Assembly (NCBI GenBank): GCA_040217175.1
Contig: JAVJNT010000001.1
Coordinates: 62,001 to 126,000, forward strand
Length of the DNA stretch: 64,000 nucleotides
Origin: Phycisphaerales bacterium
Lineage (GTDB): Bacteria > Planctomycetota > Phycisphaerae > Phycisphaerales > UBA1924
Reading direction: 5' to 3'
In this document: piece after piece, positions 1 through 8,911 of the stretch
Numbering within the stretch: the first letter of the stretch is position 1
How the letters are laid out: every line of letters starts with the position of its first letter
The notes under the pieces: model-generated
The model's input: only the letters and a program-made list of their open reading frames with translations
Told to the model about the DNA's origin: nothing
Database searches by the model: none
Translations under genes and position numbers: made by a program

Positions 1-1091
1 TCGACAGCGTGGTCGACGTCAAGCGTGGCCTGGCGCCCCAGGAGATCAGCCGCGTCGAAGAACTGCCCAGCGTCACCATCAACGTGCGCCCGCCCGAGGG
101 CGTGCCGGTCGCGCAGGTCAAGGACGAGATCCGCCAGAACATCATTACGCCGCTGCGCGAGAGCGGGCAGATCGACTCGACCATGCGCATCTGCCTGGAG
201 GGCACGGCCGCGAAGCTCGACGAGGTGCAGCAGGCGATGTTCGGCGTGGGGCTCGACGACGCCGGCGGAGCATCGGGCGGCGCCGGGTCGCGGCCGCTGT
301 GGCTGTTCGGCTGGGCGGCCCAGGCGGGCGGGCTGGCGCTCGCGCTGGTCACGATGGTCGTGGCGGTGCGCCGCAAGAAGTTCTTCTACGCCTACGGCGC
401 GCTCGGCCTGCTCCTGGTCGGCGGCATCCTGCTCATGCTCTTCGGCGGCTTGGCGGCCAACCCCGGCCTGCTGACCGCCCGCTTCGTGTGGGCGCTCGCG
501 GTGGTGTACCTGCTGATGTGCGCGCTCTTCGAGAGCTTCCTGTACCCGCTGGTCATCATGTTCACGGTGCCGCTGGCGATCGTGGGCGGGTTCGCCGCGC
601 TGGCGTGGGTGCATGCGGTGTCGGCCGCCGACCCGACCATCGCCCCGCAGAACCTGGACGTGCTCACGATCCTCGGCTTCGTGATCCTGGTTGGCATCGT
701 GGTGAACAACGCGATCCTGATCGTGCACCAGAGCCGCAACTTCATGGAGAAGGATCCGCTCACCGATCCCGACGTCGACGTCGACCACGCCCACGAGGCG
801 ATCGCCCGCGCCACCACCAGCCGCATCCGCCCGATCTTCATGGGCACGATGACGAGCGTCGGCGGCATGCTGCCCCTGGTGCTGTTCCCAGGCGCGGGCT
901 CGGAGATGTACCGAGGCTTGGGTTCGGTCGTCGTCGGCGGCCTGCTGGTCAGCACGTTCTTCACGCTCCTGCTGACGCCGCTCTTGTTCAGCCTGGTGGT
1001 CGACATGCGCGTCGCCGCCCGCCGTGCGCTGGCGCGGAGTCGCCGGGCGGACGAGGCTCCGGCCCCGGCCACCGCACCACAGCCCGCGTAA
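1..1091 (+). CDS. RND-family efflux permease, C-terminal part (5' end outside window)
   Basis: The reading frame is already open at the window edge, so only the C-terminal ~360 residues are present. They hold a periplasmic-loop segment, then a chain of hydrophobic helices with the conserved RND stretches ILVGIVVNNAILIVH and RIRPIFMGTMTSVGGMLPL, which belong to the C-terminal membrane half of AcrB/HAE1-type proton-driven drug or metal exporters. Such pumps work in the inner membrane with a periplasmic adaptor and an outer-membrane channel; any partners would lie upstream of the window. The tail after the last helix is short, basic and Ala/Pro rich. Substrate cannot be told from this part. The family assignment is firm. 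Confidence 0.9.
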   Translation, partial: DSVVDVKRGLAPQEISRVEELPSVTINVRPPEGVPVAQVKDEIRQNIITPLRESGQIDSTMRICLEGTAAKLDEVQQAMFGVGLDDAGGASGGAGSRPLWLFGWAAQAGGLALALVTMVVAVRRKKFFYAYGALGLLLVGGILLMLFGGLAANPGLLTARFVWALAVVYLLMCALFESFLYPLVIMFTVPLAIVGGFAALAWVHAVSAADPTIAPQNLDVLTILGFVILVGIVVNNAILIVHQSRNFMEKDPLTDPDVDVDHAHEAIARATTSRIRPIFMGTMTSVGGMLPLVLFPGAGSEMYRGLGSVVVGGLLVSTFFTLLLTPLLFSLVVDMRVAARRALARSRRADEAPAPATAPQPA

Positions 1092-1130
1092 GTCGATCCG
1101 CGTGTTGCGGGGCGGGCCAAGGATGTCCCC

Positions 1131-3104
1131 GTGCGACGCTTCGCGTTCATGCTGGCCCTGCTGCTCGCCCTCGGCCTGAGCACGAGCGTGCTGGTCGCGT
1201 GGGCGGGCGCCCTGGTCGATCGCTCGGCGTGGCCGGACACGCCGCTGACCGGCGAGCCAGTTGGCAGCCGGACCGAGATGCGGGGATGGCTGGTCGAAGC
1301 GGGACGCGACCGGACGCTTTCGTGGCAGACGTTCGACGCCCTGGACCTGTGGGACGAGCCGCCGGATCTCGACACGCCCACGAACCTTCCCGCGTGGAGC
1401 GTGGGGCACGACCTCGCCGACCAGCCCGGGCCGTTCGCGCCGGCGCGGCAGCGGACGTTCGACGAGGCGTGGGAGGTGAGCGCCGGGTGGCCGATGCGGT
1501 GCGTCCGCGCGGTGCGCACGGCGGGGCCGACCGAGTACGCGCTGCCCGGCGAGTTCGTGCGCGGGGGGTTCGCGGCGATGGCGGTCGACTGGCCGGCTGC
1601 CACGGGTGCCGTCGAGGGTGCCGATCAGATCCGGTTCGACCCGTGGCCGGTGGGGCCGTTCGCGGCGATCGTGCCGCTGCGGCCGATGCCGGTTGGGCTC
1701 TTCGTGAACACGCTCGTATTCGCACTCGCGTGGTCCATCCTGCTGCTGCCGCTGTGCGCCCTGCGTCCGCTGCGTCGCCGCCGCCGCAGGAAGCGAGGCC
1801 GCTGCGTCCGATGCGGGCACGACCGCGATGGCCTGCCGGAGGGTGCGCCGTGTACCGAGTGCGGGCATGATCCCGCCGCGCGCTCGACGGTCCTCGAGCT
1901 GCTCGCCGCGCGCGCCCCGGCGCTCGGCGCCGCGCTCGCGCTCGTCCTGGTTGCCGGCGCCAGCGCCGTGCTGCTGACGCACCGGTGGATGGCCGTCGAC
2001 CCGCTGCCCCCGCTGCATCGCGCGGCGGCGGCGGGGGACGCCCCGCAGATCGAGCGCGTGCTCGCCGGCGGCGCGGCGATCCACCAGGCGCTCGGCGAGC
2101 GGGCGGGCGTGCCAAAGTTCCTCGACCACTCGACCCCGCTGCACTGGGCCGCCGCCCGCGGGCACGCGGCGGCGGTGAACGCGCTGCTCGACGCCGGCGC
2201 CGACCCGGCGATGCAATCCTTTGGCTACCCGCCCATGGTCGTCGCGCTCTTCCACCGGCACGAGCCCGTCGTCGAAGCGATGCTCCCGCACCTGGGCCGG
2301 TTCGACACGCCGTCGGGCCTGGAAACGGCGTTCTGCCACGCGAGCGACGCCATGCGCGCGCGTCTGCTGGCGCACTTCGAGTGGGAAGACTGGCGCCTCC
2401 AGAACGCCGCGTGCTCGGCGATCATGGGGTGCGACCCCGCGTGCGTCGAGCAGCTCGTTGCCGGCGGGCTGGATCACGTCGGCGACCATCAGCGCAACCT
2501 GCTGCGCCACGCCGTCTCGACCGATCGGCTCGCCTGGGAGGCGCCCTACCGGCGCGACCTGGGCTCGACCGCGCACGTGCTGGGGCTCGGCCTGAGGGGC
2601 ACCGAGACCGCCGCCATCCACGCGTTCGACGAGGCGATGCTGTCGGGCTGCCTGCCGGCGTTCGATGCGATGCTCGAGGCCTATCCGATGCGGCGCTACC
2701 GCGTCGAGATCTGCTCGCCGAGGGACCTGGCCGCCGCCGCGGTCGGCGGCGGCGAGCCCATGGTCCGCCGGCTCGTCGAGCTGGGCGCGAGCACGAACGT
2801 CGGGGGCCGCGACGTCGGCAACGCGCTCTGGTACGCGGCGATGCAAGCCGAGCCGGACGCCGTTGCGGTGCTGCTCGACGCCGGCGTCGACCCCACGCAC
2901 GAGGCCGACGGCCGGACGGTCCGCCGGTGGCTGCTGGAGACCGCCGAGCAGGCCGCCGGGGACCCCGACGCGAACCGCTGGGCCGCGTCGATCACCGGGC
3001 ACGATGGGTTCGGGCGCCTCGTCGAGATGCTCGAGGCCGCCGAGGCGGCGTGGCACGCCCGCGAGCGATCGGAGCGGGACGCCCCCGACCCCGGCGATCC
3101 CTGA
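1131..3104 (+). CDS. Membrane protein with zinc ribbon and ankyrin repeats
   Basis: 657 residues from a GTG start. An N-terminal hydrophobic segment (about residues 5-25) is followed by an extracytoplasmic region, a second membrane segment (about 190-212), a four-cysteine zinc ribbon (CVRCGHD ... CTECGHD, about 224-245) and a third hydrophobic segment. The C-terminal half has ankyrin repeats; the clearest are PLHRAAAAGDAPQIERVLAGG and the following STPLHWAAARGHAAAVNALL unit, with weaker units to the end. CPxCG-type ribbons next to membrane helices are very common in planctomycetes, and ankyrin repeats mediate protein contacts. No enzymatic motif is visible. It may follow the RND gene in the same transcript (39 bp gap). 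Function unknown. Confidence 0.75.
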   Translation: MRRFAFMLALLLALGLSTSVLVAWAGALVDRSAWPDTPLTGEPVGSRTEMRGWLVEAGRDRTLSWQTFDALDLWDEPPDLDTPTNLPAWSVGHDLADQPGPFAPARQRTFDEAWEVSAGWPMRCVRAVRTAGPTEYALPGEFVRGGFAAMAVDWPAATGAVEGADQIRFDPWPVGPFAAIVPLRPMPVGLFVNTLVFALAWSILLLPLCALRPLRRRRRRKRGRCVRCGHDRDGLPEGAPCTECGHDPAARSTVLELLAARAPALGAALALVLVAGASAVLLTHRWMAVDPLPPLHRAAAAGDAPQIERVLAGGAAIHQALGERAGVPKFLDHSTPLHWAAARGHAAAVNALLDAGADPAMQSFGYPPMVVALFHRHEPVVEAMLPHLGRFDTPSGLETAFCHASDAMRARLLAHFEWEDWRLQNAACSAIMGCDPACVEQLVAGGLDHVGDHQRNLLRHAVSTDRLAWEAPYRRDLGSTAHVLGLGLRGTETAAIHAFDEAMLSGCLPAFDAMLEAYPMRRYRVEICSPRDLAAAAVGGGEPMVRRLVELGASTNVGGRDVGNALWYAAMQAEPDAVAVLLDAGVDPTHEADGRTVRRWLLETAEQAAGDPDANRWAASITGHDGFGRLVEMLEAAEAAWHARERSERDAPDPGDP

Positions 3105-3122
3105 GCGCAGCGGGTCGTGTTC

Positions 3123-3364
3123 GCCGCGGAGCGGGCGGCGTGCGCCGCGGGGCGGGCGGGGCACGGCAACGGGCCCGTGCCATCGGGCAACGGTGCGTGC
3201 GCACGCGTCAACGATCCGATGCGACGCGTCAACACCCCATAGCGATGCGTCAACACGGCATAGCGACGCGTCAACGCGGCATTGACGCTTCGAATCCGGC
3301 CGTTGACGCATGGAATCGGGGCGTTCTCGCGTGTTCGCGGCCCGTTGAAGGGCGTCAACGGGCG
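3123..3364. repeat. 21-bp phased degenerate tandem array, locus 1
   Basis: This fills most of the 413-bp gap between the ankyrin gene and the FN3-like gene. Related 8-mers recur at an exact 21-bp step: GGCAAC at 3165 and 3186, GTCAAC at 3207, 3228, 3249 and 3270. In the same register the motif then appears inverted, as TTGACGC at 3282 and 3303, and weaker copies follow near 3323 and 3344. Two GC-rich units (CGCCGCGG, 3123 and 3144) precede. The unit at 3268-3288 holds a perfect dyad, GCGTCAA-7 nt-TTGACGC. Read as protein, either strand gives 7-residue periodicity, which follows from the DNA period. No convincing start or ribosome site was seen. Confidence 0.8.
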
Positions 3365-3517
3365 CAGGACGTGCCGGTTCGGGGCGTTCGAGGCCGTTGC
3401 GGTGGTTTTCGGGTCATGCGGGCGGCCGTGCCGGTCGATGGATGAGGACGCGGGAACCGCCGGCGCTGCCCGGCACGCCCTCGGGCGCTCCCGACAACCC
3501 CAGACAGGACGACAGCC

Positions 3518-4192
3518 ATGCCCGAGAACCTGCCCCGCAACCCGACCGACGCCCTGGACTGGATCCGGGCCCGCGCCCAGCGGTGGATCGACCACGCGGG
3601 CGAGATCGGGCTGAGCGAAGCGTTCGCCCAGGAGATCCGCGACCTGGCCGAGGAGAGCCGCATCAAGCGCCGCGAGGCCGACGAGGCGGCCAGCCGGGCC
3701 AAGGCCGCGACGCTCGCGTGGCGCATCAGCATCCGCCACGCGATGGACCGCACGCGCGCGGCCATCGGCGCCATCAAGACGCACGCGGCCGTCACGCAGG
3801 ACCCAGGCGTGTACGCCCTGGCGGGGCTCAGCCCGCGCGACAAGCCGGGCGACGCCGGGCCGCCCGAGGCCCCGTCGAGCCCGAGGTTCGTCGTGCGCCC
3901 GGGCGGGGCGGTCGAGATCTCGTGGGACGGCGGCGGCCCGCAGGGGACGTTCTACGTCGTCAAGCGCGCGCTGCCCGGCGAGCAGCAGTACACCATCATG
4001 GGCACGACGACCAGCCGGCGCTTCACCGACGAGACCCTGCACGTGGGCGTCGGCCGGGTGCACTACGCCATCGATGCGCAGCACGGCCGGCACCTGGTGC
4101 GCGGCGACGTCCTGCCCGTGCAGCTCGGATCGAAGGGCGGGTCGACGCAGGAGGGCGGGGGCGTTGGCGCGAGCGGCCGGGACGCCGCGTAG
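3518..4192 (+). CDS. Uncharacterised protein with helical N-terminus and FN3-like C-terminus
   Basis: 224 residues; ATG preceded by AGGA at a usable distance. Residues 1-105 are strongly helical and charged, with Ala/Lys/Arg-rich stretches. A short hinge reading DPGVYALAGL leads into a Pro-rich linker and then a beta-sandwich-like region of about 85 residues that resembles fibronectin type III (VEISWDGGGPQGTFYVVKRA). There is no signal peptide. A clear paralogue with the same order (helical part, DPDVYALAQI hinge, FN3-like part) lies at 50224-50910 on the other strand. The family's role is unknown; no catalytic motif is visible. Confidence 0.7.
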   Translation: MPENLPRNPTDALDWIRARAQRWIDHAGEIGLSEAFAQEIRDLAEESRIKRREADEAASRAKAATLAWRISIRHAMDRTRAAIGAIKTHAAVTQDPGVYALAGLSPRDKPGDAGPPEAPSSPRFVVRPGGAVEISWDGGGPQGTFYVVKRALPGEQQYTIMGTTTSRRFTDETLHVGVGRVHYAIDAQHGRHLVRGDVLPVQLGSKGGSTQEGGGVGASGRDAA

Positions 4193-4288
4193 GGCCCGGC
4201 CGGGGCCGCCAGCGCCCGCGAGATTGCAGGAGCGCGCTGGTGGCACGCGGGCCGAACGTCCGGTATGGTGCTCAGAGGAGGACGGCCC

Positions 4289-4885
4289 ATGACGAGCACC
4301 CGATCGACCGTTCTCGCCGCCGCGGCCGTGCTGCTGGCCGCCGGCGCGGCGAGCGCCCAGATCGCCCGCAACGGCATCACGATCCTGGTGGACGACCCGG
4401 TGCTGGAGCCGGGGCAGTCGACGACGATCCGGATGGAGGCGTACTTCGACCCGCGTGACCACGCCATGGGATTTGTGGAGACGTCGCTGCGCTCGTCGGC
4501 CGGGGCGTAGGGGCTGGGCGATCCGCGGTTGGTGCCGCCGATGGACGGGCCGCGCAGCACGGCGGGCGTGATCGACGGCGCTGGCGTGAGCGGCATCATC
4601 GCCTGGCAGTTTCACTTCTTCGGTGGCGTCTACGGCGATCCGAGCAACCCGATCGCCTTCTGGGAGGCGACGTACACCGCCCCGGTCGACGTCGCGGCTC
4701 CGTTCGATGTCGGCCTGATGACCGAGACCATCGTCTTCGATGTCTACTTCGATCGCACCTCACCTGCTTTCGAGTCCCGCCTGGACGACTTCGCCGAGGG
4801 CGAGGCGACGATCCGCGTGGTGCCGGCGCCGGCGGGCGTGGTCGTGCTGGGCGGACTGCTGCTGACGGTGGGGCGGCGGCGGTAG
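4289..4885 (+). pseudogene. VPAP-tail secreted protein interrupted by an amber codon
   Basis: ATG at 4289 with a strong AGAGGAGGA ribosome site opens a signal peptide ending GAASAQ, then a reading frame that meets TAG at 4508-4510. The same frame continues unbroken to 4885 and closes with VPAPAGVVVLGG plus GRRR, a PEP-CTERM-like sorting tail. The adjacent paralogue at 4961-5611 aligns residue for residue and has CAG (Gln) exactly where this copy has TAG, so a single C-to-T change explains the stop. The simplest reading is a recently inactivated tandem duplicate; amber readthrough is the alternative. If only the first part is made it would be a 73-residue secreted fragment without the anchor. 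Confidence 0.8.
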
Positions 4886-4960
4886 ACGCGGCGACTGATC
4901 GCCGTGCATTGCCGGCTCGATGGCGGCACGTCCGGTATGGTGGGAGGAGGAGGAGCGCCG

Positions 4961-5611
4961 ATGGCCATCACGCGATTGCAGACCCTAAGCGCCGCGGCCG
5001 TGCTATTGGCTGCCGGCGCGGCGAGCGCCCAGGTCGCCCGCAACGGCATCACGATCCTGGTGGACGACCCGGTGTTGGAGCCGGGGCAGTCGACGACGAT
5101 CCGGATGGAGGCGTACTTCGATGCGAGGGATTACGCGATGGAAAGGGTGGTGACGTCGCTGCGCTCGTCGGCGGGCGCGCAGGGGCTGAGCGAGCCGCGC
5201 GTAGTGGGGAGTCTCGCCGGGGCGGGCTCGTCGGGGGGGATGGTCGATGCTGGGGGCGTGGGCGGCATCATCGCCGGGCAGTTGCACGGCATCGGCGAAA
5301 TCTACGGCGATCCGACCAACCCCATCGCCTTCTGGGAGGCGACGTACACCGCCCCGGTCGACGTCGCCGCTCCGTTCGAGGTCCGCTTGATGACCGAGAC
5401 GATCTTCTTCGATGTCTACCTCGAACGCGCCTCGTCTGGCTCCGAGTCCCGCCTGGACGACCTCGCCGAGGGCGAGGCGACGATCCGCGTGGTGCCGGCG
5501 CCGGCGGGGGTGGTCGCGCTGGGCGGGCTGCTGGTGGCGGTGGGGCGGCGGCGCGAATCCCGCCGCATCGCGAGCGCGCCGATCGCCTCGCCGCGGGGCG
5601 TCGGGGGCTGA
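4961..5611 (+). CDS. Secreted protein with PEP-CTERM-like (VPAP) sorting tail
   Basis: 216 residues from ATG 4961, behind a GGAGGAGGAG ribosome site. A signal peptide (about residues 1-25, ending AASAQ) precedes a mostly beta body with the phrases ITILVDDPVLEPGQSTTIRM and ATYTAPVDVAAPFEV. The C-terminus has VPAPAGVVALGG, a short hydrophobic helix and a basic run, the three-part pattern of PEP-CTERM-type sorting signals that planctomycetes use for surface proteins. It is the intact member of a tandem pair; even the upstream stretch CGTCCGGTATGGTG is duplicated (4258 and 4929), so the duplication included the promoter region. Function unknown. Confidence 0.75.
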   Translation: MAITRLQTLSAAAVLLAAGAASAQVARNGITILVDDPVLEPGQSTTIRMEAYFDARDYAMERVVTSLRSSAGAQGLSEPRVVGSLAGAGSSGGMVDAGGVGGIIAGQLHGIGEIYGDPTNPIAFWEATYTAPVDVAAPFEVRLMTETIFFDVYLERASSGSESRLDDLAEGEATIRVVPAPAGVVALGGLLVAVGRRRESRRIASAPIASPRGVGG

Positions 5612-5612
5612 C

Positions 5613-6176
5613 CTAGGGGTGCAGCGGCCGCAGCCTGCGCGCGACACGCGCGGCGTTCATCTCGGCGAGCGCCGCGGGGTGCTTGGCGATCATGCGCACG
5701 AGCTGCGTGCGGCTGACCTGGAGGCGCGCCGCGGCCTTGCGGATATCCATCCGCGCCGCCCACACGACGTCCATCGCCTCGGCGAGCATGGTCGGGTAGT
5801 CGCGGTGATTCGGGTTGATGGCGATCTTGCCGCCGCGTGTGCGTTGCAACCACATGTCGCTTCGGATCTCGCCGGCGGGGACGGCCAGGCGCACGTGCGT
5901 GGCGATCGCCAGGCGCAGGCGGCGGAGCGCCATCCGCTGGTTGTCCTTGGGGCTGCGCCGCTCGCCGGCCTGGGCGCTCTGGCCCGTTGGCGTGTGGGTG
6001 AGCGTGATGGCCGTCTCGACCTTGTTGCGGTGCTGTCCGCCCGGCCCGCCGATGCGGCCGCGCTCGAGCGTGCAGTCGGCAAGGATGTCCTCGTCGGGCA
6101 GCGACGCCGGGTGAGCCTTGCGCTCGACGCGCTCGGGCGCTGCAAAGTAGTCGGCGTCTCGCGGGTCGCGGCTCAT
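5613..6176 (-). CDS. Peptide chain release factor-like protein (GGQ domain)
   Basis: 187 residues. The catalytic release-factor loop GGPGGQHRNKVETAI sits near residues 42-56; in RF1/RF2 and ArfB the Gln of GGQ positions water for peptidyl-tRNA hydrolysis. There is no codon-recognition domain, so this is not RF1 or RF2 but a stand-alone GGQ protein, as in ArfB-type ribosome rescue. Unlike ArfB, the C-terminal ~50 residues are not a simple basic tail; the stretch AAARLQVSRTQLVRMI looks like a helix-turn-helix. The ATG overlaps the tsaD stop (ATGA), which implies translational coupling. It converges with the VPAP gene, leaving a 1-bp gap. Confidence 0.8.
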   Translation of the reverse strand: MSRDPRDADYFAAPERVERKAHPASLPDEDILADCTLERGRIGGPGGQHRNKVETAITLTHTPTGQSAQAGERRSPKDNQRMALRRLRLAIATHVRLAVPAGEIRSDMWLQRTRGGKIAINPNHRDYPTMLAEAMDVVWAARMDIRKAAARLQVSRTQLVRMIAKHPAALAEMNAARVARRLRPLHP

Positions 6177-7249
6177 AGGGCGGTAAACGCCGGGATGTCG
6201 CTGGAGGGATGGGCGCGCAGCGTGAGGTCGTCGTGCTGGCCGGACATGAGTCGAAGCCCACCGAGCGCGGCGATCATGGCCGCGTTGTCGAGGCAATATT
6301 CCATCTCGGGAAGCCGCAGCACGAGCCCGCGTTCGGCGGCGAGCGCCGTGAGTTCCTTGCGCAGGCGGCTGTTGGCGGTGACGCCGCCGCCGGCCAAGAT
6401 CGACCGGCACTCGACGCCGCTGTCGGCCAGCGCGTCGAGCGCGCGGCCGACCTTGAGCATCACGGCGTGGCACGCGGCGCGCTGGAAGCACGCGGCCAGG
6501 TCGCGCACGCGATCTTCGGTGAGCGGCGGTGGGGGTGGCGGGCCCGGCGCGCCCTTGCGCACCGGCACGCCCCTGACCGCATACAGCACGGCGGTCTTCA
6601 GACCACTGAACGAGAAGTCCAGCGAGCCTTCTTCCAGCTTACTGACCGGAAACTCGACCGCGTAGGGATCGGCAGCCGGATCCTGCGCGAGCGCATCGAG
6701 CCGCGGCCCGCCGGGGTACTCGAGGCCCAAAATGGTCGCGGCCTTGTCGTACGCCTCGCCCACCGCGTCATCGCGCGTCGAGCCCAGGCGCTGGGCCCGC
6801 GTCAGTTCCGGGACGAGGTACGTCGCCGTGTGCCCGCCACTCACGACAAGACCCAAAGCGGGCATGGGCGTGTCGTCGTCGGCGTCCAAGTTTCCTGCAA
6901 CAAGGTGCGCCTGCACGTGGTCGACGCCAACCAGCGGCACGCCCAGCGCGAGCGCCGCGGCCTTCGCCGCGCTCACGCCCACGAGCAGGCTGCCGATGAG
7001 CCCCGGCCGGTGCCCGACCGCGACGGCGTCGATGTCGGAGAGCGACACGCCCGCGTCCTGCACGGCCCGCCGCAGCACGGGGATCAGCCGCTCGACGTGT
7101 GCCCTTCCGGCGATCTCGGGCACGACGCCGCCGTAGCCGGCGTGCAGCTCGGTCTGCGTGGCGATGGCGTTGCTCAGGACGTGCCGGCCGTCGCGCACGA
7201 TGGCGCACGCCGTCTCGTCGCAGGAGGTCTCGAAGCCCAGCGTCAACAT
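6173..7249 (-). CDS. tsaD: tRNA N6-adenosine threonylcarbamoyltransferase
   Basis: 358 residues from ATG 7249; a GTG 12 nt upstream is possible, but the family begins right at LGFETSCDETA. TsaD transfers threonylcarbamoyl onto A37 of tRNAs that read ANN codons, working with TsaB, TsaC and TsaE. The metal-binding motif is present as DHVQAHLVAG, together with VVSGGHT, the FSFSGLKTAV motif and the C-terminal LAGGGVTANSRLR and CLDNAAMIA blocks. A seven-proline insertion near residue 240 is unusual. It is the middle gene of a ctp-tsaD-release-factor run: 30 bp after ctp and overlapping the next start. Confidence 0.96.
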   Translation of the reverse strand: MLTLGFETSCDETACAIVRDGRHVLSNAIATQTELHAGYGGVVPEIAGRAHVERLIPVLRRAVQDAGVSLSDIDAVAVGHRPGLIGSLLVGVSAAKAAALALGVPLVGVDHVQAHLVAGNLDADDDTPMPALGLVVSGGHTATYLVPELTRAQRLGSTRDDAVGEAYDKAATILGLEYPGGPRLDALAQDPAADPYAVEFPVSKLEEGSLDFSFSGLKTAVLYAVRGVPVRKGAPGPPPPPPLTEDRVRDLAACFQRAACHAVMLKVGRALDALADSGVECRSILAGGGVTANSRLRKELTALAAERGLVLRLPEMEYCLDNAAMIAALGGLRLMSGQHDDLTLRAHPSSDIPAFTAL

Positions 7250-7279
7250 GGCCGGTCGCACTTCATCGGCGCCCTGCCG

Positions 7280-8869
7280 TCATCGCTCGCTCAGCTCGTC
7301 GTCGCTGATCTCGCTGCGCAGACGCTCGATCTCGTCGAGCATCCGCTCGCGCTCGGTCGCCATGCGGCCCAGCGCCTGCTCGAGCTGCTCGATCCGCAGG
7401 GCCCGCTCGCCGGTGATCGGGTCGCCGCCCACGCGCGGCCACTCGCCGGTGGCCAGCCTGCCCGCGAGCGCCTCATGCGCCGCGGAGAGCTGCGGATCGT
7501 CGATGGCCGCGAGCAGGTCTTCGGCCGAGTCCCACGTGCGTTCGGCGATGCCGCCGTTGCCGTCCTCGCCGCCGACGGCGTCCAGCCGCTCGAGCAGCCC
7601 GGCCAGCCGTGCTCCGTCGCCTGCCTCGAGCGCCACGTGCATGCCGGGGCTCGGGTCGACGCCCCACTCGGCCGAGCCCGCCGTTCCCGGGGGGAGGCGC
7701 TGCAGGTTGCGGCCGCTGGGCAAGAGGTAGTGCGCCTCGGTGAGCTTGAGCGTGCCGCCGTCGGGCAGGCCGTACACCGTCTGCACGCTGGCCTTGCCGA
7801 ACGTCCGCGTGCCGAGCACCTTGGCGTCTTCGAGGCGTTCGGCCATCGCGCCCGCGACGATCTCCGAGCCCGAGGCGCTGATGCCGTCGATCATGACGAC
7901 GATGGGCCCCTCGAACGCGACGCCCGGCGCTGCGCTGAGGCTCGTCGAATTGCCCTGGCGGTCCTGGGTGCGCACCACCGGTCCGCCGGGGATGAAGAGA
8001 TCGGCCACACCCACGGCCTCGCCGATGACGCCGCCGGGGTTGGATCGCAGGTCGAGGATGAGCGCGTCCAATTCGGCGTCCTGCGCGGCAAGTTGCTCGC
8101 GGGCGCGTCCGATCGCGGCGTAGGTCGCCTCGGCCGTGCCGCCGACGAACTGCGTGATGCGGACGTAGCCGATGCCGCGTTCGTCGTCGAGCGCGTGGTA
8201 CCAGGCGCCCTCGGTGTCGAGCCGTCGCAGGCCCTTGACCGACTCGGCCCGGATGTCGCCGCGCACGATCTCGAGGTCGATCTCGTCGCCCTCGCCGGTC
8301 TCGCCAGCACCGTCCTCGCCACGCAGCACCGTGAGCGTGACCGCCTCGCCGCGCGGTCCGGCGATGAGCGTCGTGACTTCCTCGGTGTCCAGCTCGCGCG
8401 TGTCGACGCCGTCGACCGCGACGATGCGGTCGCCCGGCAGGACGCCGGCCCGGGCCGCGGGCGTGCCGGCCATGGGCGTCGTCACGGTCACGAAGCCGTC
8501 GCGCCGCTGCACCTGCACGCCGATGCCCACGAAGTCGGCGCCCATCACCATGCGGTTGAACTGCTCGGCCACGGCCGGCGGCACGTAGATGCTGTTGGGG
8601 TCGCCCAGGTTGCCCAGCATGCCGCTGATGGCCGCCCGGCTGAGCTCGTCGGGGTCGGTCTCCTGGACGTAGTTGTCCTCGATGATCTTGAGGACTGCGG
8701 CAGCTTGGGCGAAGCGGCCCAGGCCCAGCAGCCGCTCGCGGAGGACCAGCAGCGAGGCCGACACCGTCACCAGCAGCGCGATGACCAGCAGGAACCGGCC
8801 CGGCCCCCAGAACGGGCCACCGGCCTTGCGGTCCTTCGGCTTTGCTTTCACGACGCTCGTAGACTGCAT
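7280..8869 (-). CDS. C-terminal processing peptidase, S41 family
   Basis: 529 residues from ATG 8869. An N-terminal membrane anchor (about 22-43) is followed by a PDZ domain (about 105-190, with GVLPGDRIVAVDGV) and an S41 catalytic core. The nucleophile lies in GISASGSEIVAG and the general-base lysine in GTRTFGKASVQTV. The last ~150 residues add a low-complexity acidic region and a predicted coiled coil (EQLEQALGRMATERERML). CtpA-type enzymes cut proteins at their C-termini in the periplasm. It opens a leftward operon with tsaD and the release-factor-like gene, and diverges from hflX with only 42 bp between starts. Confidence 0.93.
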   Translation of the reverse strand: MQSTSVVKAKPKDRKAGGPFWGPGRFLLVIALLVTVSASLLVLRERLLGLGRFAQAAAVLKIIEDNYVQETDPDELSRAAISGMLGNLGDPNSIYVPPAVAEQFNRMVMGADFVGIGVQVQRRDGFVTVTTPMAGTPAARAGVLPGDRIVAVDGVDTRELDTEEVTTLIAGPRGEAVTLTVLRGEDGAGETGEGDEIDLEIVRGDIRAESVKGLRRLDTEGAWYHALDDERGIGYVRITQFVGGTAEATYAAIGRAREQLAAQDAELDALILDLRSNPGGVIGEAVGVADLFIPGGPVVRTQDRQGNSTSLSAAPGVAFEGPIVVMIDGISASGSEIVAGAMAERLEDAKVLGTRTFGKASVQTVYGLPDGGTLKLTEAHYLLPSGRNLQRLPPGTAGSAEWGVDPSPGMHVALEAGDGARLAGLLERLDAVGGEDGNGGIAERTWDSAEDLLAAIDDPQLSAAHEALAGRLATGEWPRVGGDPITGERALRIEQLEQALGRMATERERMLDEIERLRSEISDDELSER

Positions 8870-8911
8870 GCACTCCACGATACGCCCACCGCCACTGGAT
8901 TCCGAGCCTCT

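Noticed and set aside
6209-8911. Very long upstream extension of the hflX frame (over 900 residues in total before the family start)
   Set aside because: It is antisense to tsaD and ctp, its composition is that of a reversed GC-rich gene, and HflX similarity begins exactly at ATG 8912.
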